A DNA stretch of 30,982 nucleotides from DASXRU01 sp039933315 (lineage in GTDB: Bacteria; Acidobacteriota; Blastocatellia; Pyrinomonadales; Pyrinomonadaceae): the NCBI GenBank assembly GCA_039933315.1, contig JBDTOI010000030.1, forward strand, positions 1 to 30,982, in the 5' to 3' direction. The position numbers were made by a program, and so were the translations under genes. Positions 21,447-30,299 of the stretch are shown in pieces (the stretch's first letter is position 1; each line of letters begins with the position of its first letter). Under the pieces are notes generated by a model that did no database searches, was not told where the DNA came from, and saw only the letters and a list, made by a program, of their open reading frames with translations.

Positions 21447-24080
21447 ATGAAAAGATCAGCCGCCGCGGTGCTGGTGAAGCACATCTTCCCCACACTGGCG
21501 TTTATCCTCTTCGGGTTTCTAATCGCGGTGGCCCAGGTGGCTACGCCATCTCCCTCGCCCTCGCCGGAAGCGGGAGAGGCCGCCGCCGGTAAACCTCCGT
21601 CTACCAAAGTCGTAGTACCCCCGGAAAAGTCTGAACCAGTTGTCGTCCCTCGCTTTGAGAAGCCGCCGGTGATCGATGGCAAGCTTGATGATGACGTCTG
21701 GAAGACCGCCGTTCCCCTGAAGGATTTCTACCAGACAAGTCCCGGGGACAATATCGCGCCATCGCAGCCCACTGAAGTTTTCATTGGGTACGATTCCAAG
21801 TTTCTTTACTTTGGATTTCACGCTTATGACGAGCCGGGTAAAGTTCGCGCCACGGTTGCGGCTCGCGACGATGTGTTTGACGAGGATAATGTCCGGGTCT
21901 TTCTCGACACCTTTAACGATCAGCGCAAAGCTTATGTCCTCGGCTTCAATCCGCTGGGCGTGCAGCAGGACGGCATTCGTACGGAAGGTAGTGGCGAAGA
22001 TTACAGCGTCGATATTGTGATGGAATCGAAGGGCCAGCTGACCAGTGACGGCTGGACGCTGGAAGTGGCCATTCCGTTTAAGTCGCTGCGTTACGAGGCA
22101 GGCAAAGGTAAGCTGTGGGGCTTTCATGTGTGGCGCAACATCGCCCGGCTCAACGACGAGATAGATTCATGGGTGCCCATCAGTCGCGATAGGTCCGGCC
22201 TCATGTCACAGGCCGCTCACCTGACCGGGCTGATAGGAATCTCCACCGAACGGACACTCGAGCTCATTCCCAGTCTTACTTTTTCCGAGACCGGCAAGCG
22301 CGTGAATTCGATCCCGGCGAGCGAGCTTGCGCTGAATCCGGCTTTGCGGGATCCGGGTCGGACGCTGAACCTCCCAATCAAAGTCGAGCCGGGGCTGACC
22401 GTGAAATATGGCATCACGCCCACGGTGACCCTCGATCTCGCGCTGAACCCGGACTTCGCCCAGGTCGAAGCCGATCAGACCGTGATCACAGCTAACCAGC
22501 GTTTCCCGATCTTCTTCGAGGAGAAGAGGCCCTTCTTTTTGGAGGGAATTGAAATCTTCCGCACCGACCTCCAGCCGGTCCACACTCGTGCGATTATCGA
22601 CCCCGATATTGCGATGAAGATAACCGGCAAGCTGGGCCGAAATACCTTTGGCCTCATGCTGGCGAGCGACAACGCCCCGGGCAATTTCACTGAAGAAGAT
22701 CGCACCGATCCGGAAGTACTGCCGGTGATTGAACGCTTTCTCGACAAGAATGCCTACATTGGCGTGCTCCGCTTGAAACGCGACATAGGCACGGATTCGA
22801 GTCTCGGCTTTATCGCGACGACTTATAACTTCATCGAAAAACATAACCAGTTGGCAGGTTTTGACGGCAGGTTTCGTCTTGGACCACAAACCTATTTTAA
22901 CTTTCAAGTACTAGGCACGACATCGCGGCGCTGCTCTTTCGAACCACGCACCCCCAAGCATGAACCCACCATCGCAGAACCCTGCTTCGCCGGAACAGAC
23001 GACGACGGGCAGCCATTGTCCACCCGCAATCACTATCGAACGAGAAACGGTCTGGCCTATTCATATGGCTACGATCACCCGGGCCGGCACTTTGGTTACC
23101 GCTTCAGCGGCGAGGGGCGAACCAGGGACTATCGAGCCGAGGTGGGATTTACGCGTCGGCGCAATACCAATTTCCACGATTTCTTTTTGCGGTACAGCTC
23201 GGAGCCTAAACCTAAGGCCACGCTGCTTTCCTGGCGGGTGTTCAATTCGACCCGGGGGAATTACGACTGGCAGGGCAACATGCAGAACTGGGAAGACGAG
23301 GCCCAGATACAGTGGAACTTCCAGCGGTCGAGTTACTTCGGGATCGGTTTCGTGGGCGGCTATGAACGACTTTTTGAAGAAGAGTTCGGCCCGGCCCGGA
23401 CGGCGTTTCAGGGGGGGGCTTTTTTCGGACCTAATTCGGAACGCTCCACCTACCAGGCCACGCCATACTTTTTCGCCGGCACGAGACCCAGTAAAAAGTT
23501 TGGCGCAAACGTGCTGGTGGTTCACACCTCCGGCGCCTTTGATCTCGATTTTGGCGGCGGACCGAAGTTTCCTCGCGTCAGTCCGGCGGCCCTGGCAAAT
23601 GCAAATGCCATAGCCACGGGCCAGTGCGATGGCGAAGATCCGCCTTTCATTTGCTTTGATCCCTCGCAGGATCCGGGGCCCGGCAGGCAGTTGAATATGG
23701 AACTCGAGTTTTCCTACCAGCCAACCGACGCGCTCAGTTTCGAACTCGAGTACAACAAGCAGCGACTGTGGCGTAGAGACACCCGGCGAGTGGCGTTTGA
23801 AGATAACGTGTACTCGCTTAACTCCACTTATCAATTCACTCGTTTCATCTTCGCCCGCGCGCGGGTGGACTACGCGACGCTGGAATCGAGCCTGCGGGGA
23901 CAGTTTCTTCTGGGCTGGACGCCTAACCCCGGAACTGCTTTTTACGCCGGCTATAATGACGATCTGGTTCGCAACGGTTTTAGTCCCTTCACCGGACAAC
24001 TGGAACCAGGCCTGCGCCGCAATGGCCGCACTTTCTTCATCAAATTGTCCTACCTCATCCGCCGCAGCTTTGGCAGTTAA
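21447..24080 (+). CDS. CBM9-like/DUF5916 domain outer-membrane-type protein (paralogue 2)
   Basis: An 877-residue tandem paralogue of the preceding gene, aligned along its full length (shared PVIDGKLD-D-VWK, IPFKSLRYEAGKGKLWG, ISTERTLELIPSLT-S-TG, NPDFAQVEADQ, LLGWTPNPGTAFYAGYNDD, RRSFGS end). The signal peptide hydrophobic core is about 12-28; a Pro/Ser/Ala-rich linker precedes a CBM9-like domain (about 70-265), then the DUF5916 barrel-like part. Differences cluster in presumed loops: a longer region near residues 285-305 and an extra Cys-containing, charged insert (about 495-520). Divergent loops on a conserved frame suggest different ligands for the two copies. It is probably co-transcribed with paralogue 1. 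The function is unknown. Confidence 0.88.
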   Translation: MKRSAAAVLVKHIFPTLAFILFGFLIAVAQVATPSPSPSPEAGEAAAGKPPSTKVVVPPEKSEPVVVPRFEKPPVIDGKLDDDVWKTAVPLKDFYQTSPGDNIAPSQPTEVFIGYDSKFLYFGFHAYDEPGKVRATVAARDDVFDEDNVRVFLDTFNDQRKAYVLGFNPLGVQQDGIRTEGSGEDYSVDIVMESKGQLTSDGWTLEVAIPFKSLRYEAGKGKLWGFHVWRNIARLNDEIDSWVPISRDRSGLMSQAAHLTGLIGISTERTLELIPSLTFSETGKRVNSIPASELALNPALRDPGRTLNLPIKVEPGLTVKYGITPTVTLDLALNPDFAQVEADQTVITANQRFPIFFEEKRPFFLEGIEIFRTDLQPVHTRAIIDPDIAMKITGKLGRNTFGLMLASDNAPGNFTEEDRTDPEVLPVIERFLDKNAYIGVLRLKRDIGTDSSLGFIATTYNFIEKHNQLAGFDGRFRLGPQTYFNFQVLGTTSRRCSFEPRTPKHEPTIAEPCFAGTDDDGQPLSTRNHYRTRNGLAYSYGYDHPGRHFGYRFSGEGRTRDYRAEVGFTRRRNTNFHDFFLRYSSEPKPKATLLSWRVFNSTRGNYDWQGNMQNWEDEAQIQWNFQRSSYFGIGFVGGYERLFEEEFGPARTAFQGGAFFGPNSERSTYQATPYFFAGTRPSKKFGANVLVVHTSGAFDLDFGGGPKFPRVSPAALANANAIATGQCDGEDPPFICFDPSQDPGPGRQLNMELEFSYQPTDALSFELEYNKQRLWRRDTRRVAFEDNVYSLNSTYQFTRFIFARARVDYATLESSLRGQFLLGWTPNPGTAFYAGYNDDLVRNGFSPFTGQLEPGLRRNGRTFFIKLSYLIRRSFGS

Positions 24081-24197
24081 GCGTTAATCACGGATAATGC
24101 TGGAATTAGTCTTTCTTCGATAAAGCAGCAGTGTGCCTGGCGACGTCAGATGAGCCACACTCGACGGTAATTTTTATCTCGCAGACAAGGGGAAACA

Positions 24198-24830
24198 ATG
24201 GAAAAACCAGCACCCGCAGAGTATCCGATTCAGGACGCGATCAAACAACGGTGGAGTCCGCGCTCGTTTTCGAGCCGTATGGTGGAGCCAGAAAAATTAC
24301 GCAGCTTGTTGGAGGCAGCGCGTTGGGCGCCGTCGTCCTATAACGAACAGCCATGGTATTTTCTGGTGGCCACAAAAGACGATGAAGCGGAGTACCAGAA
24401 AATGCTTGAGTGTCTGGTGGAGTTTAACCAGCAGTGGGCGTACCTGGCCCCGGTATTAATGATCTCCGGGGCCCGGGGCAAGTTTGAAAAGAACGGCCAA
24501 CCAAACCGGCACGCTTTCCACGATGTCGGTCTGGCAGTAGCAAATATGATTTTCGAAGCAACTGCGTTGGGGCTGTTTGTTCATCAGATGGCAGGCTTCT
24601 CTCCAGAAAGGGTAAAGGAACTCTACAACGTACCGGAGGATTTTGAGCCGGTAGCGGCGATCGCGATCGGCTACGCGGGCGAGGTTGATGATTTGCCGGA
24701 AGACTTTAGAGAGAAAGAGATCGCGCCACGTGAGCGGAAGCCTCTGGAGAGTTTTGTGTTTCAGGGCGCCTGGGGTCAACCATCGCGGCTGGTGAGCCAA
24801 AGGGAGAAGGCCCTGCTTAATAATCAGTAA
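24198..24830 (+). CDS. Nitroreductase family protein
   Basis: A 210-residue FMN-dependent oxidoreductase of the nitroreductase family. RWSPRSF (18-24) and APSSYNEQPW (44-53) provide the usual FMN phosphate and ring contacts; HAFHDVGLAVANMIFEATALGL (about 110-131) is the dimer-interface helix, and AIAIGYAG (about 152-159) is the late FMN-contact strand. The family reduces nitro groups, quinones or other electrophiles with NAD(P)H; the true substrate is unknown. AGGGGA sits 6-7 bases before the ATG. It is a single gene, 117 bases after the DUF5916 pair and followed by a palindromic element. Confidence 0.92.
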   Translation: MEKPAPAEYPIQDAIKQRWSPRSFSSRMVEPEKLRSLLEAARWAPSSYNEQPWYFLVATKDDEAEYQKMLECLVEFNQQWAYLAPVLMISGARGKFEKNGQPNRHAFHDVGLAVANMIFEATALGLFVHQMAGFSPERVKELYNVPEDFEPVAAIAIGYAGEVDDLPEDFREKEIAPRERKPLESFVFQGAWGQPSRLVSQREKALLNNQ

Positions 24831-24843
24831 GCCATCCCATTAA

Positions 24844-24987
24844 CACCCGGTTTCAACCGGGTGATCGAGAGGCCCTTATGATGTGCGAACCGTTTCAACG
24901 GTTTCTCGTTCGCGCGGAAGAGGTAAACCGTTAAAACGGTTTTGAGATGCTAAGCGGCCGCTAATCACCCGGTTGAAACCGGGCGTG
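24844..24987. repeat. Nested palindromic element D
   Basis: Four hairpins in a row: CACCCGGTTTCAACCGGGTG (24844-24863), AACCGTTTCAACGGTT (24888-24903), AAACCGTTAAAACGGTTT (24925-24942) and a closing one at 24966-24987 that is the near reverse complement of the first. Outer and inner pairs share the same CCG-TTTCAA-CGG style. This gives an element of the same build as A and B but different sequence. It fills the gap between the nitroreductase and efflux genes. Confidence 0.8.
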
Positions 24988-25048
24988 AATGAGAGGGAGA
25001 GCCTTTCAGCGGTAACCTCGAGAGACCAGCGTAATATTTAACGTACGC

Positions 25049-26281
25049 ATGAACATGTTTGGTTCACATCAGGTAAACACGAGGGGCGGGATCGTTCTTG
25101 CCTCAGCAATGCTTGTAGGTCTGCTCAATGTCGCCTGCAAGAGCGATTACCCGGCTTCCAGCAGACAGGGTGGCGGCAGCGACAAATCGGCCGCGCGCCA
25201 GGTTAGAACTGCGCCCGTCGCCCAAACCCCCGTGGGCGAAACCGTGACCGTTAATGGCACTCTCGCCGCTTACGATCAGACGACCGTAAGCGTAAAAGTC
25301 CCCGGCCGCCTGCAATCCATTTCGGTTGATCTGGGTAGTCAGGTAAGACGGGGACAAAGTATTGCCCAACTGGAAACCACCGATTACAAATTGCGAGTGC
25401 AACAAGCCGAGGCTGCCCTGGCCCAGGCGCGCGCGCGTTTGGGTCTGTCCCCGGACGGGACTGACGACAAGGTCAGCGCCGAGCAGACCGGTACGGTGCG
25501 GCAAGCGCGGGCCGTTCTCGAGGAAGCACGTCTGACTCGCGAACGGGCGGCGAAGCTGGTGGAGCAGGGAATCATACCCCGGGCCGAATTTGATTCTACT
25601 GAGGCCGCATACAAAGTGGCCCAAAGCCGTTTTCAGGATGCCATCGAAGAGATCCGCAACCGCCAGGGCTTGCTGGCCCAACGCCGTTCAGAAGTGGCCA
25701 TGGCCCGGCAACAACTGGCCGACGCAGTTGTCTATTCGCCGATGGACGGGGTGGTGCAGGAAAAGCAAGCGAGCGTGGGAGAGTATCTGGCTGCCGGCGC
25801 AAATGTCGTCAACATCGTGAGGATGAACCCGCTGCGTTTGCGGGCTGAAGTGCCGGAACGTGAATCGCGCAGTATTCGCATGGGTCAGAACGTAAGCGTC
25901 ACGGTTGAAGGGGGCGGCATGTCCTATACCGGACAGATCAAGCGCCTTAGCCCAACCATTGCCGAACAGAAACGGATGCTGGTGGTAGAGGCTGACGTGG
26001 TTAATGACGGCCGCTTGCGTCCCGGATCATTTGCCAGGGCTGAAATCGTAACTGACCAGGCGAGCATGGCGGTAACCGTCCCGGCCAATGCCATTGTCAC
26101 ATTTGCCGGAATTGAAAAAGTTATCCAGGTGCAGAATGGCAAAGCCATTGAGAAACCTGTTACCACCGGCCGGCGCGGTCCTGATTGGGTCGAGATTCTC
26201 TCGGGCGTGAACGTCGGCGAGGCCGTGGTAGTTGATCCGGGAAATCTGCAAACCGGGCAAGCGGTACAGGTTGTTCAGTAA
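25049..26281 (+). CDS. RND efflux system periplasmic adaptor subunit (HlyD/MFP family)
   Basis: A 410-residue membrane-fusion protein. The N-terminal hydrophobic stretch ends LLNVAC30, which could be a lipobox (weak -3 residue), so it may be a lipoprotein anchored in the inner membrane. The order is typical: barrel-sandwich half (KVPGRLQSISVDLGSQVRRG, 83-102), a long alpha-helical coiled-coil hairpin (about 113-228), the return half-motif VYSPMDGVVQEK (228-239) with SVGEYL, a beta-barrel domain, and a membrane-proximal C-terminal domain. It bridges the inner-membrane pump encoded next and an outer-membrane channel; no TolC-like gene is in the window. The pump gene starts 131 bases later, across a REP pair. 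Substrates are unknown. Confidence 0.93.
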   Translation: MNMFGSHQVNTRGGIVLASAMLVGLLNVACKSDYPASSRQGGGSDKSAARQVRTAPVAQTPVGETVTVNGTLAAYDQTTVSVKVPGRLQSISVDLGSQVRRGQSIAQLETTDYKLRVQQAEAALAQARARLGLSPDGTDDKVSAEQTGTVRQARAVLEEARLTRERAAKLVEQGIIPRAEFDSTEAAYKVAQSRFQDAIEEIRNRQGLLAQRRSEVAMARQQLADAVVYSPMDGVVQEKQASVGEYLAAGANVVNIVRMNPLRLRAEVPERESRSIRMGQNVSVTVEGGGMSYTGQIKRLSPTIAEQKRMLVVEADVVNDGRLRPGSFARAEIVTDQASMAVTVPANAIVTFAGIEKVIQVQNGKAIEKPVTTGRRGPDWVEILSGVNVGEAVVVDPGNLQTGQAVQVVQ

Positions 26282-26285
26282 CGCC

Positions 26286-26383
26286 TGTCAGAACCGCCTG
26301 CGGTAGCGGGCGGGCCCGGGTGATGCGGAATATAATTTTCGGACGAACAATGGGCCCGCCCGCTACCGCAGGCGGTTCTGACA
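26286..26383. repeat. Inverted REP pair (BIME-like), copies 4 and 5, within the efflux operon
   Basis: Copy 4 (26286-26317, plus) and copy 5 (26352-26383, minus) are the same REP as next to the RAYT gene at 10298-10807, 16 kb away, with the identical core. They occupy nearly the whole gap between the adaptor stop and the pump start. The long hairpin in the mRNA could act on transcript stability or reduce read-through, setting the adaptor:pump ratio; that is inference. Confidence 0.9.
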
Positions 26384-26411
26384 GGGCTACGCGTAGCGAT
26401 TCAAGTAAAAA

Positions 26412-29400
26412 ATGCAAAGACTAGCCGAAATCTGTATTAGCCGACCCGTCTTCGCTGCGATGATCGTTTTGTCGCTGGTGGTGGTAGGCGGAGCCAGTTT
26501 CTTCAAACTGGGAGTAGATCGTTTCCCCTCTGTCGATCTTCCCACCGTAAGTGTACGCACAAGCTTACCTGGCGGCTCGCCCGAAGAAGTTGAATCCCTG
26601 GTCACGCAGCAGATTGAAGAAGTCGTTAACACAGTGGACGGTATCGACGAGCTGCGCTCAATATCGGGCCAGGGAACATCTTTCGTGATCGCGACCTTCA
26701 AACTTGATCGCAATCTGGAATCAGCGGCGCAAGACGTGCGCGACCGAGTTAATTCCCTGGGCCGCAATTTGCCCGAGGACGCGACGCCCCCGATTGTGCA
26801 GAAGTTCGACAACGATTCCACTCCGGTGGTTACGATATCGCTTTCCGCCGATCGATCTTTGCGCGAGCTTACCGAGCTGGCCGACAAGACTGCCCGCGTG
26901 CAGCTGGAGCGCGTCGGCGGCGTTGGTGAAGTCAGGTTGGTTGGCGGTCTGCAACGCGCTATCAACATCTGGATCGATGCTGAGCGCCTCGCGGCCTATC
27001 AGATTCCCATTACCTCAGTGCGGCAGGCGCTGCAGCGCCAGAATGCGGATGTGCCGGGCGGCAACGTCGACACAGGACGTGAAGAGTTAACCCTGCGCAC
27101 GCTGGGACGGTATCGAGCCCCGCGCGACTTCGAGGACCTGACCATTGCCAACTTAAATGGCGCGCCGGTGCGCCTTAGCGATGTTGGCCGGGTCGAAGAC
27201 GGCACCAAAGAACAGCGTTCGTTGGCCCGCCTGAATGGCGTGCCCACCGTTACGCTTGAGATTCGCCGTCAAGCCGGCGCCAACACTGTCGAGCTCATCA
27301 ACGGCATCAAGCGAGAACTGCCACGCGTGGTCAGCCAGCTGCCCACCGACGTTAAGCTCGAGATCATTCGCGACCAGTCGCGCTACATCGAAGCCGCGCT
27401 GCACGAGATCGAGAAGCATCTGATCCTGGGCAGCATTCTGGCCAGCCTGGTGGTGCTGGTATTCATGCGCTCCTGGCGCTCGACGCTGATTGCGGCCGTG
27501 GCCATACCCTGCTCGGTGATCTCTACTTTCGGCATGATGCGGGCGCTGAACTTCACTTTGAACAGCGTCACGATGCTGGCGCTGGTCTTGATGGTAGGAG
27601 TGGTTATCGACGATGCCATCGTGGTGCTGGAAAACATCTTTCGCTTCATTGAAGAGAAGAAGATGCCGGCTAAACAGGCGGCCAAAGAAGCAACCAAAGA
27701 TATTGGCCTGGCGGTGTTGGCGACCACTTTCTCCCTCGTGGTGATCTTTCTGCCCGTCTCGTTCATGTCCTCGATCTCGGGGCGTTTTCTTTATCAGTTC
27801 GGAATCACCGCCGCTGTTGCCATTCTGGTCAGCCTGCTGGTTTCGTTCACGCTGACGCCAATGATGAGCTCGCGTCTGATCAAAGTGAAAGATGCCAAAG
27901 GCGGTCATGGCCAGCCGAGTTCACGGAAGGGGTTCTATAGCTGGATCGACGCGTTTTATACAAGAGTGCTGGCATTTTCGATGCGCCACCGCCTGGCTGT
28001 TTCGGTGCTGGCCCTGGTGGTCATCTTTTCCAGCATTCCGCTTTACCGTGCTGTGAAACAGGAGTTCATTCCCACGAACGTTGACGAAGCGGAGTTTGAG
28101 GTCAGCGTGAACGGCCCCGAAGGCACCAGTCTCAGCGTAATGAACCAGACAATGGAGGCGATCGAGAAGCAGATCCTCGAAACGCCTGGCGTCCGGTTGG
28201 TGCTATCCAACGTAGGCGGCGGATTTGTGGGCGGCGTTAACCAGGGCGGAGCGTATGTGCGCATCGCACCTCACGAAGAAAGAACATTTTCCCTCGGCCG
28301 ACTTTGGACTGAAAGCAAAAAAGGAAATCCTTTTAAAGCATTTCGCGGTAACTATACCCAGCAGGACGTAATGCTCGAAGTGCGGCGGCGCTTGCAGAAA
28401 TATGCGCCTATGCGAACCGGCGTGCGCAATTCCCAGTCATTTAACTTTGGCGCCGGCGGCCGCTCCGATATCGATTTTGTCCTGCGGGGTCCGGACATCG
28501 TGGCGCTCTCCGGGTATGCCGACGAACTGGTCAAGCGGGCCCAGCAAATGGGAGGCATCGTCGACGCCGACACTTCACTGAGACTTAACAAGCCCGAATT
28601 GCGGGTCGAGATTGATCGCCAGCGCGCGGCGGATCTCGGAGTGGATACCTCCGACATCTCCACCAGCCTGCGCCTGATGGTGGGAGGGGAAGACCGGGCC
28701 TCACGCTTCCGGGACGAGTCAGTCAATGAAGACTACGACGTTCAATTGCGGCTCACGGATCGTGACCGCAACAACGCGGAGACCATCCAACGTCTCTCAG
28801 TCCCTTCGTCGCGCGGCGGACTGGTGCGGTTGGAGAACCTGGTCAGGATCAAGCGGGACACGAGCCCGTCACGCATCGATCGGCTGAATCGCGAAAGACA
28901 GGTGTCGGTGCGTGCCTCCGTGGCTCCGGGGTTTGCCCTGGCGGATCGAATCCAGGCGCTGCGCGGCGCAGTCACTGATATGAATCTGCCGGCCGCATAC
29001 ACCACTACGGTCGCGGGCCGGGCCAGGGAATTGGAACGGACCTTTACTGAATTCATCTGGGCGTTTCTGCTGTCAGTAATATTCATGTACATGATCCTGG
29101 CTTCGCAATTCGAAAGCGTGGTCCATCCCTTTACGATCCTGCTCAGCCTGCCGCTATCCATGCCTTTCGGCCTGCTGGCGTTATGGCTCACGAACGATAC
29201 CTTGAACCTGTATTCGGCGCTGGGCCTGCTGGTGCTTTTCGGAGTAGTAAAAAAGAATTCTATCCTGCAGATCGATCACATGAACAAGTTGCGGGCGATG
29301 GGCATGGAGCGGGCGGGAGCGATCATGCAGGGCAACCGCGATCGCCTGCGGCCCATACTCATGACAACGCTGGCGCTGATCGCGGGCATGGCGCCCCTGG

Positions 29401-29759
29401 CCCTTGGCACTGGCCCTGGTTCGGAAGAGCGGCGCTCAATCGCCATCGTCGTTATCGGTGGCCAAACGCTTTCGCTGTTACTTACGTTGATCGCCACGCC
29501 GGTCGCCTATTCCTTGTTGGACGACCTGAGGTCGACACGTTGGCGGCGCTTTGCTATTGCACCCGCGACTATCTGGGAACGCCTGAGCGGCGCCTTCCGT
29601 CGGCCGGCGACTGAATCGGATGAAGCCCCAGCCGCCGCTGCACATCAATCCGCTCGAGCGGAACACTCCAACGGCCCGGTCGACGAAAGCACGCTCGCCA
29701 GAACGCGTTTAGCCGACGAGGGACCAGATCATATTGGGGCCGTCCGCGCGAGTAAGTAG
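26412..29759 (+). CDS. RND efflux pump inner-membrane permease (AcrB/MdtB-like)
   Basis: A 1115-residue RND transporter. The N-terminal transmembrane helix is followed by DRFPSVDLPTVSVRT and GGSPEEVESLVTQQIEE, the first large periplasmic porter loop; the transmembrane 4 proton-relay pair is D400-D401 in GVVIDDAIVVLENIFR; the second half repeats the layout (LSVIFMYMILASQFES; LVLFGVVKKNSILQIDHMNKLR). It uses the proton gradient to expel compounds with the adaptor and an outer-membrane channel; hydrophobic/amphiphilic (HAE-type) efflux is more likely than metal efflux, because the heavy-metal TM4 motif is absent. The C-terminal 70 residues are a hydrophilic Ala/Glu/Arg-rich tail longer than usual. 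No Shine-Dalgarno precedes the ATG, and a REP pair sits just upstream. Confidence 0.95.
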   Translation: MQRLAEICISRPVFAAMIVLSLVVVGGASFFKLGVDRFPSVDLPTVSVRTSLPGGSPEEVESLVTQQIEEVVNTVDGIDELRSISGQGTSFVIATFKLDRNLESAAQDVRDRVNSLGRNLPEDATPPIVQKFDNDSTPVVTISLSADRSLRELTELADKTARVQLERVGGVGEVRLVGGLQRAINIWIDAERLAAYQIPITSVRQALQRQNADVPGGNVDTGREELTLRTLGRYRAPRDFEDLTIANLNGAPVRLSDVGRVEDGTKEQRSLARLNGVPTVTLEIRRQAGANTVELINGIKRELPRVVSQLPTDVKLEIIRDQSRYIEAALHEIEKHLILGSILASLVVLVFMRSWRSTLIAAVAIPCSVISTFGMMRALNFTLNSVTMLALVLMVGVVIDDAIVVLENIFRFIEEKKMPAKQAAKEATKDIGLAVLATTFSLVVIFLPVSFMSSISGRFLYQFGITAAVAILVSLLVSFTLTPMMSSRLIKVKDAKGGHGQPSSRKGFYSWIDAFYTRVLAFSMRHRLAVSVLALVVIFSSIPLYRAVKQEFIPTNVDEAEFEVSVNGPEGTSLSVMNQTMEAIEKQILETPGVRLVLSNVGGGFVGGVNQGGAYVRIAPHEERTFSLGRLWTESKKGNPFKAFRGNYTQQDVMLEVRRRLQKYAPMRTGVRNSQSFNFGAGGRSDIDFVLRGPDIVALSGYADELVKRAQQMGGIVDADTSLRLNKPELRVEIDRQRAADLGVDTSDISTSLRLMVGGEDRASRFRDESVNEDYDVQLRLTDRDRNNAETIQRLSVPSSRGGLVRLENLVRIKRDTSPSRIDRLNRERQVSVRASVAPGFALADRIQALRGAVTDMNLPAAYTTTVAGRARELERTFTEFIWAFLLSVIFMYMILASQFESVVHPFTILLSLPLSMPFGLLALWLTNDTLNLYSALGLLVLFGVVKKNSILQIDHMNKLRAMGMERAGAIMQGNRDRLRPILMTTLALIAGMAPLALGTGPGSEERRSIAIVVIGGQTLSLLLTLIATPVAYSLLDDLRSTRWRRFAIAPATIWERLSGAFRRPATESDEAPAAAAHQSARAEHSNGPVDESTLARTRLADEGPDHIGAVRASK

Positions 29760-29768
29760 CAAATTTAA

Positions 29769-29788
29769 TTGACTCTTAAATGAGTCAA
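29769..29788. promoter_or_regulatory. Palindrome upstream of the small secreted protein gene
   Basis: TTGACTC and GAGTCAA form a perfect 7-bp inverted repeat around six AT bases, ending just before the AAGGA ribosome site of the next gene. It could be an operator or a weak hairpin controlling the start region; it lacks a T-run, so it is not a good terminator for the pump gene. Confidence 0.4.
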
Positions 29789-29799
29789 AAGGAATTCTC

Positions 29800-30267
29800 A
29801 TGAAGAAGTTAATCTGTTTCGTTATCAGCATAGTGCTGGTGCCAGGTTTCAGTTTTGCGTCGTTTGCCTCTGATAGTTCGTTGGACAACGCGAAAAAGGC
29901 GCAACTCGCTTCCAGGGTGAAAACAGGTGTGGCGCGGCTGGGTGCAGGGAAATCCGCCGTGGTGCGCGTGGCGCTTTACGATAAGACAAAATATTACGGC
30001 TATATCACTGAAATCGGCGCGGAATCTTTCGTGGTGGCTGACGCTAAGACGGGAGCGACTGCGCCGATCCTCTACAGTGAAGTGAAAGGGATCAAAGGCA
30101 GGAATTTCTCGACCGGCGCCAGGATCGGGATTGGAATTGCGATTGCGGCGGCCGTCGGAATCATTCTCGCGATAGTGAAATCGCGAGATAACGAAGAGGG
30201 ACCCGGCTGCGTTCGTACGGCGCAGGTTGGTGTTCCTTGCCCGGCGGGTTGTGTCTGTATCCAGTAA
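29800..30267 (+). CDS. Small exported hypothetical protein with a hydrophobic segment and Cys-rich tail
   Basis: A 155-residue protein with a signal peptide (KK then a hydrophobic core 5-21, cut near SFA/SD). A compact region (residues 40-102) has an SH3/LSm-like strand pattern, VVRVALYDKTKYYGYITEIG then SFVVAD, which I associate with an uncharacterised acidobacterial family but cannot name. A Gly/Ala/Ile transmembrane segment follows (107-127), then a short tail with four cysteines C137, C147, C151, C153 in GVPCPAGCVC, which may bind metal or form disulfides. AAAGGA lies 7 bases before the ATG. It follows the efflux pump by 40 bases and precedes the ICMT-like gene by 32, so it may share their transcript. 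Confidence 0.8.
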   Translation: MKKLICFVISIVLVPGFSFASFASDSSLDNAKKAQLASRVKTGVARLGAGKSAVVRVALYDKTKYYGYITEIGAESFVVADAKTGATAPILYSEVKGIKGRNFSTGARIGIGIAIAAAVGIILAIVKSRDNEEGPGCVRTAQVGVPCPAGCVCIQ

Positions 30268-30299
30268 GGTTGATCAGGAGTGGCTCGCGCTGCCCACAG

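Noticed and set aside
30237..30299. N-terminal extension of the ICMT-like protein
   Set aside because: It overlaps the previous gene's end and adds residues without family resemblance.
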